Source: an uncultured Chloroflexota bacterium
Lineage (GTDB): Bacteria > Chloroflexota > Dehalococcoidia > SAR202 > UBA11138
Assembly (NCBI GenBank): GCA_913046025.1
Contig: CAJWRP010000144.1
Span: 1-6,253, forward strand
DNA: 6,253 nucleotides
Reading direction: 5' to 3'
In this document: positions 1 to 5,909 of the stretch, piece by piece
How the letters are laid out: the number at the start of each line of letters is the position of its first letter
Position numbering within the stretch: the stretch's first letter is position 1
Translations under genes and position numbers: made by a program
The notes under the pieces: model-generated
The model's input: only the letters and a program-made list of their open reading frames with translations
Databases searched by the model: none
Told to the model about the DNA's origin: nothing

Positions 1-60
1 CTCCCAGCTCCGCCTCGGCCCGGGCCGCATCCACCACTGCATGCGGTCCATCGGGCTCTA

Positions 61-904
61 TTGGGCGTAATCATTACCGGCGTTATTGGGGTTTCTGGGA
101 CCCTGTTGACGTTGGCGTTCAAAAGCCGGTCCGAAACCTGCCTGCACATGGAGAATAGCCAGGCCGAAAACGATTGCGATCGGAGAATCGCCAGTCCGAG
201 GATATCCTGCATATGGAGACGGCCATACGCGCTGTCGGCCTGCTTAGCGCACCGGCCTCTCAGGAAATTCCCAAGTCCCAGAAAGCTGGCTCATTATTTG
301 CGTTAGCCAATTTGGGACAGTTGGATTTCGCATTGGCTTTATTGAACGAGATGTGGGACGACATAAATGTGACCAGCGCGGTTTGGGTCATCGAACAAGC
401 ATTGGGGCACGGCAACGAAAATGACCGACTTTACGCCGTCTGGATCCTTGAACGGAATGCGAACAAGCTACGTGTGCCCTCTGGTGTACTTATTTGGCCA
501 ATTCTTGGCGATTCACTCTGGCCAAGCACACTCGGATTTGGCGCTAAGGGCTTTATTATTACAGCCTTATGCCTAGCAATGTTGGCGAACAATTACGATT
601 CCTACTCAGAGTGCCAGTTGCATTTTCCAGGTATGTTCCTGCACTTTGTGCTGTCAAACGACATCGACCATACCATCCTCTGAAACGTTGCCCTTTTATT
701 AGTGTGTTAACGGGTGTACCTCTCTACGATGAAGAGACAATTATTTTCACCATCGATGGTCGGAAATTGCCGATTCTTCAGATTATCACAGACGCAAATC
801 AGATCCTAGATGACGATCCCGAGCCGACAGGCCTTGCCATCGAACTGGCCGACCAACTAAAGGCTTGGACTACAACGGAGAATTCGTCAGGCATAATACC
901 GTAG
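61..904 (+). pseudogene. Broken gene for a membrane-anchored helical protein (three frames)
   Basis: One ancestral reading frame seems to be split over three frames. The first (from 61, open from the window edge) encodes a hydrophobic segment of about 20 residues (GVIITGVIGVSGTLLTLAF) followed by a basic FKSRSE, a typical N-terminal membrane anchor. The second (about 182-683) encodes a helix-rich stretch with LANLGQLDFALALLNEMW and SAVWVIEQALGHG, which could be HEAT- or TPR-like but which I do not recognise. The third (open 548-904) ends in an acidic tail with ILDDDPEPTG. Each change corresponds to the loss of one base. Codon third positions favour G/C in the second frame up to about 680, so the second break is probably near there. 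No ribosome binding site precedes position 61, and the true start may lie outside the window. The intact neighbours argue against general sequencing error, but an assembly indel is possible. The function is unknown. Confidence 0.55.
130..226 (+). repeat. Three imperfect 32-33 bp tandem units (11-residue repeat)
   Basis: Three units begin at 130 (TCCGA), 163 (GCCGA) and 195 (TCCGA). Units 1 and 2 share GGAGAAT-x-GCCAG (150-162 and 182-194). Units 1 and 3 share CCTGCAyATGGAGA (141-154 and 206-219). Units 1 and 3 encode SETCLHMENSQ and SEDILHMETAI. The middle unit is 32 bases long and reads AENDCD in the first frame and ENRQ in the second, so adding one base would give a third 11-residue copy. 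An 11-residue period after a membrane segment suits a hendecad coiled coil; that structural reading is inference. Confidence 0.6.
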
Positions 905-1022
905 GTGCATAATCCACCTCAGCCTCCGCCCCATTCCTCCCGTTCGCCCCAACCCCGTCAAAGGCTCCCGCCCCGCCAGATTCGACAACGTCTGCTGCAA
1001 CTTTCCGACGCTGTTCGCCATA

Positions 1023-1032
1023 CCCACGTGGG
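1023..1032. repeat. 10-bp perfect palindrome CCCACGTGGG
   Basis: CCCACGTGGG is its own reverse complement and lies 15 bases beyond the stop codon of the minus-strand transporter gene, in the gap between it and the broken + strand gene. There is no following T-run on either strand, so it does not look like an intrinsic terminator. It could be a protein-binding site or chance. The rest of the 905-1047 gap is strongly C-rich on the + strand and holds no gene I can support. Confidence 0.4.
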
Positions 1033-1047
1033 AAGCCAGCAGGATCG

Positions 1048-2340
1048 TCAAACGTTGTCAGCTGTTGTTGAGTGCCGGGTCGAGGTCCGCACTGTCATCA
1101 GGCTAAGGATCGCCACGATTGATAGGGCGCCGGTTACTGAGAAGGCCAGGCCCCATTTAATGGATTCCGGCGATAGGTCTAGAATGCCGCCAATAACGAT
1201 TGGCCCGATAACCCCTCCCATGAATCCAAGAAAGGAGTGGACTGCCAGCGTCGAGCCCAGCTTGGAAAGCTCGGAAACCTCGGTGACGGCTGTTGAATAT
1301 ATGGCCGAGTCTGCGGCAATTGCCCAACCATATATCGCTGTAAGCCCCACAACGACTGGCCATGGAAAGCCGATTAGCCATCCTATAACGAAAGACACCG
1401 CGCCGCTCAGGGCAAATATTGCAGACGCCGATACGGCACGCCCCCACCTGTCGGAGAGGATGCCGCCTATGACTGGTCCTGCGGCACCTGTCGCCAGCGC
1501 GATGCCTCCGACTGTGGCCGCGGTGACGGCTGCCTCGGCGCTGCCTGCCCCTCTCGCGACGAGCACTGCCACAAGGAACGCCGGCAGCCAGACCCTAACG
1601 ATGTAGAGTTCCGCAGCGTGTAGAGAATAACCCAGTATGAAAATGCGTGTCGCCCGATTTTTCAGAACGGACAGGTCAAGAGCACCCGATGATCCACCCA
1701 CGGGGACCTTGTGGGAGCGGAGCAGCATGTAGGCCATTGGGATGCTTATAGCCGCCAGCAGGGCCATGATCATGTAGGCGTCTCGCCACCTCATGTAGGA
1801 CATAAGAATTCCAGTCAGGGCCAGGGACACGCTATTTGAAGCGTAGAAGAAGGTGACGTAGGTCCCTATTGCCATGCCCCGGCCACGGTTGGAGAAGCGC
1901 TCTGCGACTATGCGCATGCCCGGATTGTAAACGCCCACAAGTCCCAGACCGGCGAGCACGCGAAGTATCACAGCGGTAGCCAGGTTGTCTGCAAATAGTG
2001 GGAAAAGAATGTGGGACACAACTGATATCGACGCAAAGGAAACCAGGATGACTTTGGAGCCAAACTTGTCGGTGAGTGGCAGAACGAAGAGAGCTGAGAC
2101 GGCGAAACCAAGCAGGTAGGCCGAGAAAATTACGCCGGCCTGAGTGTTATTCAGGCCCCACTCATCTTTAATCAGGGGAAGCGCTGCAACGTAGCTGGAG
2201 AATGGCATCAGCAGCACAAAGAGCATTGTGGAGACGGCAAGAAGCCACGCGGCATCCCTTGGCTGGACTCCTCCGAGCCATTTTTTCCCGACAGGAATAT
2301 TCTCTCCTGGTTCTATCTCCAACGGTTCTCCGTGATTCAT
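1048..2340 (-). CDS. Major facilitator superfamily (MFS) transporter
   Basis: A 430-residue protein with about 12 hydrophobic segments, the usual size and topology for an MFS permease of the inner membrane. The first segment follows a cytoplasmic N-terminus of about 30 residues. The hallmark motif A loop between helices 2 and 3 is seen as LTDKFGSK (residues 89-96), and its echo in the second half, between helices 8 and 9, as LSDRWGR (295-301). RVLAGLGLVGVYNPGMR (127-143) matches the conserved helix 4 region. A single arginine sits in helix 7 (YIVRVWLPAF, R249), as often found where anionic substrates bind. The substrate cannot be told from sequence; an organic acid is a guess. The ATG start lies 9 bases after the TPR gene, with GGTAG overlapping that stop codon as a weak ribosome binding site, so the two genes are probably co-transcribed and translationally coupled. 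The C-terminal tail is polar and short. Confidence 0.9.
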   Translation of the reverse strand: MNHGEPLEIEPGENIPVGKKWLGGVQPRDAAWLLAVSTMLFVLLMPFSSYVAALPLIKDEWGLNNTQAGVIFSAYLLGFAVSALFVLPLTDKFGSKVILVSFASISVVSHILFPLFADNLATAVILRVLAGLGLVGVYNPGMRIVAERFSNRGRGMAIGTYVTFFYASNSVSLALTGILMSYMRWRDAYMIMALLAAISIPMAYMLLRSHKVPVGGSSGALDLSVLKNRATRIFILGYSLHAAELYIVRVWLPAFLVAVLVARGAGSAEAAVTAATVGGIALATGAAGPVIGGILSDRWGRAVSASAIFALSGAVSFVIGWLIGFPWPVVVGLTAIYGWAIAADSAIYSTAVTEVSELSKLGSTLAVHSFLGFMGGVIGPIVIGGILDLSPESIKWGLAFSVTGALSIVAILSLMTVRTSTRHSTTADNV

Positions 2341-2349
2341 CTTGCTACC

Positions 2350-2997
2350 TTAGTGAAGCAGGGACAGATATCGCTTGACGGCTAGAATCGTTGCCTCATC
2401 ATCCGTCAGACTAAGAACCTGCTCCAGGTCGGATATTGCTCTGGTGGGTGTTTCTGTTCGAAGGTATACCTGGGCCCTGAGGAGGTAGAGTTCAGCCGAT
2501 TCAGGAGATAGGGTGACAGCGGCGGTTACGTCATCAAGGGAAAGTCCAATCTCTCCGTTGGCCATGTATAGACTGGATCTGTTCAAATACGCTTCCCGCA
2601 GCCTTGGGTCTAGCTGAATAGCTCTGGTGAAATCGATGATGGCGTTATCGGTCTCTCCGCGAGAAACAAAAATGAGCCCTCTGTAGTTGTAAGCTATGGA
2701 AAGTTGCGAATTCAACTTCAGTGCCCTGCCAACGTCCTCTATTGCGCGTGTGTAGTCGCCACTCAGGTAGTGCACGAAGCCTCGCTCCGCGTAGGCGATG
2801 GCCAGCTCGGGGTCCAGACTGATCGCCTCCGATATCTCCTCGAACGCCTGACGCAACAGGCCCTGTTTGCGTAATTCAACACCCTGCTCCATGGCATCAA
2901 GAGCTTTTAGCTCGTCGATGGTCATGGAAGTCCTGCCGCATGATAGGCAAAGCAACAGTAGTATGGCCACTAGCGGGAATATTCGGGTGTTGGTCAT
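2350..2997 (-). CDS. Small TPR-repeat lipoprotein
   Basis: A 215-residue protein. Residues 1-20 (MTNTRIFPLVAILLLLCLSC) form a signal peptide ending in Cys20, a probable lipidation site. The lipobox is imperfect: Ser at -1 and Leu at -2 are acceptable, but the -3 residue is Cys17. From about residue 34 there are five tetratricopeptide repeats with a 34-residue period (about 34-66, 67-100, 101-134, 135-168, 169-202). They carry typical TPR marks such as AYAERGFVHYLSGDYTRAIED and AYNYRGLIFVSRGETDNAI, and ends such as ISLDPE and IQLDPR. TPR stacks bind proteins or peptides, so this is likely a surface-anchored scaffold on the outer face of the membrane. No clear ribosome binding site precedes the ATG; it is kept because it gives the complete signal peptide. 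The transporter gene follows after 9 bases, and the Nudix gene ends 51 bases upstream. A direct partnership with the transporter is unproven. Confidence 0.85.
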   Translation of the reverse strand: MTNTRIFPLVAILLLLCLSCGRTSMTIDELKALDAMEQGVELRKQGLLRQAFEEISEAISLDPELAIAYAERGFVHYLSGDYTRAIEDVGRALKLNSQLSIAYNYRGLIFVSRGETDNAIIDFTRAIQLDPRLREAYLNRSSLYMANGEIGLSLDDVTAAVTLSPESAELYLLRAQVYLRTETPTRAISDLEQVLSLTDDEATILAVKRYLSLLH

Positions 2998-3048
2998 AGC
3001 ATTAGGGTAGCAGAGCGGCTGGTGCTGTCGGGAAAACGGTTTTGCTGA

Positions 3049-3582
3049 CTAACTGCTTTGCCGTCGCCAGTCGATAAGTATCTTCTGGTCGTGGGGGAAC
3101 GGCAGATCGGGTAGATTGTTGGTAGCAAACCATTCAGTTTCCAGTGCGTCGTGGCCCGCCTGCATTTGGCCACCCGTGGGGTGAGCCGAGAAGACCGCCA
3201 ATATCACAGGATTACCTTCCGACGAATATAGGCCGACAAATTCGTCCAGTTCTATATCCAGACCAGTCTCCTCTTTTACCTCGCGTATTGCCGCGTGCTC
3301 GACAACCTCGCCCCTGTCTACGTACCCTGACGGGAAAGCCCAGCATCCCATCTGCGGCTCTACGCCGCGCTTGACCATTACCAGCCTGTCGCCGTCGGAG
3401 ACCAACACCGCCGCCGCAACCTTTGGGTCCAGATAGACTACGAATCTGCAAGAGAGGCAGTATCCTCTGGTTTTGCCTTCGATCTGTTTATCGACCAGTT
3501 CTGCGGCGCATCGCTGGCAGTAGTTTGCATCGCCTCGCAATAGTGTCTCCCGAATAGTCCTGACTTCAACCTGAGCCATCAT
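3049..3582 (-). CDS. Nudix hydrolase with N-terminal zinc ribbon
   Basis: The protein has an N-terminal zinc ribbon and a Nudix fold. Numbered from the TTG at 3600 (183 residues), the ribbon cysteines are C28-x2-C31 and C48-x2-C51, followed by YLDPKVAAAVLV, where the Nudix sheet begins. The Nudix box is complete: G92, E98, then REVKEETG (106-113), with E107, E110 and E111 as metal ligands. Such proteins hydrolyse a nucleoside diphosphate linked to another group (ADP-ribose, NADH or FAD type) in the cytoplasm using Mg2+ or Mn2+. The ribbon resembles that of NADH pyrophosphatase-like enzymes, but the exact substrate is not decidable. The start chosen is the first of two tandem ATG codons (3582 and 3579, minus strand), with a weak AGAGATAG just upstream. 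A TTG at 3600 would add six residues and has no better site. It is the first gene of the minus-strand group and may share a transcript with the TPR and MFS genes. Confidence 0.88.
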   Translation of the reverse strand: MMAQVEVRTIRETLLRGDANYCQRCAAELVDKQIEGKTRGYCLSCRFVVYLDPKVAAAVLVSDGDRLVMVKRGVEPQMGCWAFPSGYVDRGEVVEHAAIREVKEETGLDIELDEFVGLYSSEGNPVILAVFSAHPTGGQMQAGHDALETEWFATNNLPDLPFPHDQKILIDWRRQSS

Positions 3583-3615
3583 GCTATCTCTGAGGGACAA
3601 AGATGTCTACAAGAG

Positions 3616-3641
3616 GCGGCAAAGCCTAATCAGGGCGCCGC
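3616..3641. other. Possible hairpin in the divergent control region
   Basis: GCGGC (3616-3620) pairs with GCCGC (3637-3641), and just inside GCC (3624-3626) pairs with GGC (3634-3636), leaving an AAA bulge and a 7-base loop. It would lie in the leader of the Nudix transcript if that starts further upstream. There is no T-run, so it is not a standard terminator. TAATC also occurs at 3627 and 3644, with its inverse GATTA at 3676. This is a weak call and may be chance. Confidence 0.2.
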
Positions 3642-3681
3642 ACTAATCTGGAATGCCAGCCAGCTACGATGTGTGGATTAA

Positions 3682-3711
3682 TTGACTGATGCCAGCGTGC
3701 GTAACTATAAT
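3682..3711 (+). promoter_or_regulatory. Near-consensus sigma-70-type promoter for the aldolase gene
   Basis: A -35 element TTGACT (3682-3687) and a perfect -10 element TATAAT (3706-3711) are separated by 18 bases. Transcription would start near 3718, giving a leader of about 27 bases that contains the AGGAGG site before the ATG at 3745. The match is one base short of consensus at -35, so basal strength should be high. It probably also drives the CCA-adding enzyme gene, which has no promoter that I can see. Confidence 0.75.
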
Positions 3712-3721
3712 GGCGACGCTG
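3693..3721. promoter_or_regulatory. Inverted repeat flanking the -10 box (possible operator)
   Basis: CAGCGT (3693-3698) and ACGCTG (3716-3721) are exact inverted copies. They are 17 bases apart, about two helical turns centre to centre, with TATAAT between them. A dimeric repressor bound here would block the promoter. The arms are only 6 bases, so chance cannot be excluded, and no regulator gene is visible next to it. Confidence 0.35.
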
Positions 3722-3727
3722 ATAGAC

Positions 3728-3733
3728 AGGAGG
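3728..3733 (+). promoter_or_regulatory. Ribosome binding site AGGAGG fixing the aldolase start
   Basis: AGGAGG lies 11 bases before the ATG at 3745. Together with the promoter upstream it decides the start: a longer reading from the TTG at 3682 would begin inside the -35 element. Confidence 0.8.
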
Positions 3734-3744
3734 GCAACCAACAC

Positions 3745-4494
3745 ATGCGAGAAAATAAAGCCAAACACATGCTTGAGCGGGGCGAGACTGTTGTAGCCAT
3801 TGCTGGGCACAACTCATCTGATGTTATCGACTTTGTCGGTTCTCTGGGTTTCGATGCTGCGTGGATAGAGGGCGAACATGGTCCTGTAGATTTTGCAGAT
3901 CTTCCTGATATCACGAGAGCATGTGATCTATGGGAAATGAGTTCCGTCGTTCGGGTGAACCAAAATAACCCTGGCGTCATATACAGGACCTTCGATGTGG
4001 GTGCCCAGGGAGTGGTCATACCCCATGTCAATACCGCAAAAGAGGCGCGAGCTGTGGTGGACGCGGCCAAGTTTCATCCCATCGGCCACAGAGGCATGTT
4101 TGGGAACAGACAGGGCTACGGCGATCCTGATTACTTCCAGAAAGCCAACGATGAGACCCTGGTCGTTATCCTCATTGAGGACATAATTGCCGTCAATAAC
4201 CTAGCGGAAATCCTCACTGTTGATAACATTGACGTCTTCTTTGTTGCACCCAGCGACTTGGCCCAGAGCATGGGTTACCTGGGCGGCGCCACCGAGCCAG
4301 TGGTCCTGGAGACCATAGACAAGGCTTTGGACCAGATTGTGGCTGCGGGCAAGACGGCTGGAGCGCTAGTGAACGACTCCAACGTCGAGCACTATATCAG
4401 GAAGGGTGTGCACTTCATGATGACGGCGTGGCCTGCTTGGGTGGCCTCGGGCTCGCAAACATTCCAGTCGAAAGTAAAAGCGGCTACCGGTTAA
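3745..4494 (+). CDS. HpcH/HpaI-family class II pyruvate aldolase
   Basis: A 249-residue protein of the HpcH/HpaI aldolase and citrate lyase beta-like family, close to the usual length of about 250-265. These TIM-barrel enzymes use a divalent metal to cleave or form 4-hydroxy-2-oxo acids, releasing pyruvate. Features line up with E. coli HpaI: H45 in WIEGEHGP, R70 in SVVRVNQ, D84 in TFDVGAQGV, and metal ligands E145 (VILIEDI) and D171 (VAPSDLAQSMG), matching the known E149 and D175. Oddities: Glu42 replaces the usual Asp three residues before the histidine, L143 sits where HpaI has Gln147, and the usual GP-x-D pyruvate loop reads APSD. The acceptor aldehyde is therefore unknown, and a shifted substrate is plausible. 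It has its own strong promoter and ribosome site and is followed 21 bases later by the CCA-adding enzyme gene. The divergent transporter might supply substrate, but this is only context. The family is confident; the specific reaction is not. Confidence 0.9.
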   Translation: MRENKAKHMLERGETVVAIAGHNSSDVIDFVGSLGFDAAWIEGEHGPVDFADLPDITRACDLWEMSSVVRVNQNNPGVIYRTFDVGAQGVVIPHVNTAKEARAVVDAAKFHPIGHRGMFGNRQGYGDPDYFQKANDETLVVILIEDIIAVNNLAEILTVDNIDVFFVAPSDLAQSMGYLGGATEPVVLETIDKALDQIVAAGKTAGALVNDSNVEHYIRKGVHFMMTAWPAWVASGSQTFQSKVKAATG

Positions 4495-4515
4495 TCCTGT
4501 CCATAGGCTGAACAA

Positions 4516-5745
4516 GTGCCCAATTTAGCCTCTATATTGGAATTGCAAATTGGGTCTGACAGACTCCGTTTACTGCGAACGCTGGCCGACGTTTGCCGCG
4601 ACAGGGCCGATGGGATTTCTCTGGTGGGTGGGGTGGTACGGGACATCCTACTGGAGCGAGCGGTCAACGACCTGGACGTCTCTGTCGCAGGGCTAGACGA
4701 ACAACTTGCCATGGATATGGCTAGCTCCATTGGTGGCCACCTCAAAGGCCCTTCCCACTTCAATACCTTCAAAATTGAAGTGGGCTCGATTGTTATTGAT
4801 GTGGCCATGACAAGGCAGGAGTCCTACTCTTATCCCGGTGCGCTTCCAGAGGTGCGACCGGGCTCCGTGGCCCAGGACTTGGCTCGTCGTGATTTCACTG
4901 TCAACGCCATGGCAATAGACCTGTCTTCCGATAACTGGGGTGAACTTCTGGACTCAATGGGTGGTCAGAAAGACCTTGAGCGAGGTCTCATTCGGGTCCT
5001 CCATAGGGAAAGCTTTACCGATGACGCCACTCGCATGTTTAGGGCGGTCAGGTATTCTCTGCGGCTGGACTTCACCATAGAGAACGAGACCGCCGGCTTT
5101 CTGCAAGACAACCTCCCACAGTTGAACTCGATATCTGGGGACCGTATACGCCATGAATTCCAGCGAGTGTTCGAAGAAGGTGACACTGGACGCTTGTGGC
5201 AGATGATCAGCAGTCTGGGCGTGCTTGAAGCCGTGTTTGGGCCACTGGGGAGACGATCCGGCCCATGGCCTGATGCGATCGATTTTGCCGAGCAGCCTGA
5301 GCCTCTTGTCTGGCTGGCGTACTTGGCTGTCGGCCTGATGCCGCGAGAAGCCTTCGAATTTGCCCGCCGCCTGAATATGGACTCGCTCTGGAGTCGGGTG
5401 GTTCAGGATGTTGCAGGAACCGAAGCTAATCTGGATGACTTGTCCTCAGATGCGTCAAGAAGCCAAATATATCGCCTTCTTAACGGATTTCACCCTGCCG
5501 CCCTGTTGGGTATCTCAGCCAACCATAAGGATAGCGAATCCAGCCGCTACATAGACCTGTATCTCCGGGAGCTTCGCTCAGTGCGTACGGAGTTGAACGG
5601 TCGCGATCTCATCGCAATGGGTGTGGAAGAGGGACCAGCCATAGGCACACTACTCACAGCGTTGCTGGAAGCACGTCTAGATGGCCGTGTGTCGGGCAGG
5701 CAAGACGAGGAAAACCTAGTCAGGCACCGGGTAAACCGAGAGTGA
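4516..5745 (+). CDS. cca: CCA tRNA nucleotidyltransferase (class II)
   Basis: A 409-residue protein of the class II nucleotidyltransferase group (poly(A) polymerase head domain), which adds or repairs the 3' CCA end of tRNAs using CTP and ATP without a nucleic acid template. Motifs in order: LVGGVVRD (37-43), the catalytic DLD (D52 and D54) in NDLDVSV, ARRDFTVNAMAID (123-135), DDATRMFRAVRYSLRLDF (169-186, the second head motif with R173, R176 and R179) and GDRIRHEF (208-215). The C-terminal NGRDLIAMGVEEGPAIG (361-377) and following LLEARLDG are typical of bacterial CCA-adding enzymes. I see no HD phosphohydrolase motif. The start is GTG with only a weak ribosome site, and the gene lies 21 bases after the aldolase stop, so expression probably depends on readthrough from the aldolase promoter. 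A CC-adding or A-adding enzyme, or a poly(A) polymerase, cannot be wholly excluded, but the whole-length pattern favours the full CCA enzyme. Confidence 0.9.
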   Translation: MPNLASILELQIGSDRLRLLRTLADVCRDRADGISLVGGVVRDILLERAVNDLDVSVAGLDEQLAMDMASSIGGHLKGPSHFNTFKIEVGSIVIDVAMTRQESYSYPGALPEVRPGSVAQDLARRDFTVNAMAIDLSSDNWGELLDSMGGQKDLERGLIRVLHRESFTDDATRMFRAVRYSLRLDFTIENETAGFLQDNLPQLNSISGDRIRHEFQRVFEEGDTGRLWQMISSLGVLEAVFGPLGRRSGPWPDAIDFAEQPEPLVWLAYLAVGLMPREAFEFARRLNMDSLWSRVVQDVAGTEANLDDLSSDASRSQIYRLLNGFHPAALLGISANHKDSESSRYIDLYLRELRSVRTELNGRDLIAMGVEEGPAIGTLLTALLEARLDGRVSGRQDEENLVRHRVNRE

Positions 5746-5755
5746 TGCATATGCA
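5746..5755. repeat. 10-bp perfect palindrome TGCATATGCA
   Basis: TGCATATGCA is its own reverse complement and starts directly after the stop codon of the CCA-adding enzyme gene. It is followed after one base by a second palindrome. It is a candidate protein-binding site; no transcription role is shown. Confidence 0.4.
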
Positions 5756-5756
5756 G

Positions 5757-5772
5757 TAGGTGTAAACACCTA
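5757..5772. promoter_or_regulatory. 16-bp inverted repeat TAGGTGT-AA-ACACCTA
   Basis: Seven-base arms TAGGTGT (5757-5763) and ACACCTA (5766-5772) are separated by AA. As RNA it could form a 6-bp stem with a TAAA loop, but no T-run follows, so it is a poor intrinsic terminator. The near-continuous symmetry looks more like an operator for a dimeric regulator (TetR, GntR or MarR size), or a weak transcription end site for the upstream gene. It lies 138 bases before the response regulator start. Confidence 0.45.
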
Positions 5773-5899
5773 TGGTATCAGTAATGATCCCCATCTCTGT
5801 TTATTGGGACAAATGCTGTGTTCAGTTGTTGCCATATTCGCCACAATAATGGTGTGCAAGCCCTCACCTGGAGTAATTCTTTCTCAGCGTGCTGGCTTC

Positions 5900-5905
5900 A
5901 GGAGG
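5900..5905 (+). promoter_or_regulatory. Ribosome binding site AGGAGG for the response regulator
   Basis: AGGAGG lies four bases before the ATG at 5910, slightly close but a perfect core. It supports the ATG as the true start. The region 5773-5899 before it holds no gene; a weak TTCAGT-18-AATAAT pair (5821-5850) is the only promoter-like sequence I could find. Confidence 0.7.
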
Positions 5906-5909
5906 CAAA

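Noticed and set aside
905..1606. A 233-codon + strand reading frame opposite the transporter gene
   Set aside because: It is antisense to a clear MFS gene, is rich in Pro, Thr and Ala as mirror frames of such genes are, and has no ribosome site or recognisable domain.
3033..3043. AAAAC-G-GTTTT symmetry between the Nudix and TPR genes
   Set aside because: The one-base centre cannot form a hairpin and the AT-rich arms are easily chance; no terminator T-run follows.
3583..3600. TTG start adding six residues to the Nudix protein
   Set aside because: There is no ribosome site before it, and tandem ATG codons follow immediately.
3682..3744. Upstream TTG start adding 21 residues to the aldolase
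   Set aside because: The TTG is part of the -35 element and the strong AGGAGG site serves the ATG at 3745, where family members also begin.
3705..4070. Minus-strand frame of 121 codons within the aldolase gene
   Set aside because: It is a mirror frame of a well-supported gene and shows no domain or ribosome site.
5757..5772. Intrinsic terminator for the CCA-adding enzyme gene
   Set aside because: The stem is short and AT-containing and is followed by TGGTATCA, not a T-run.
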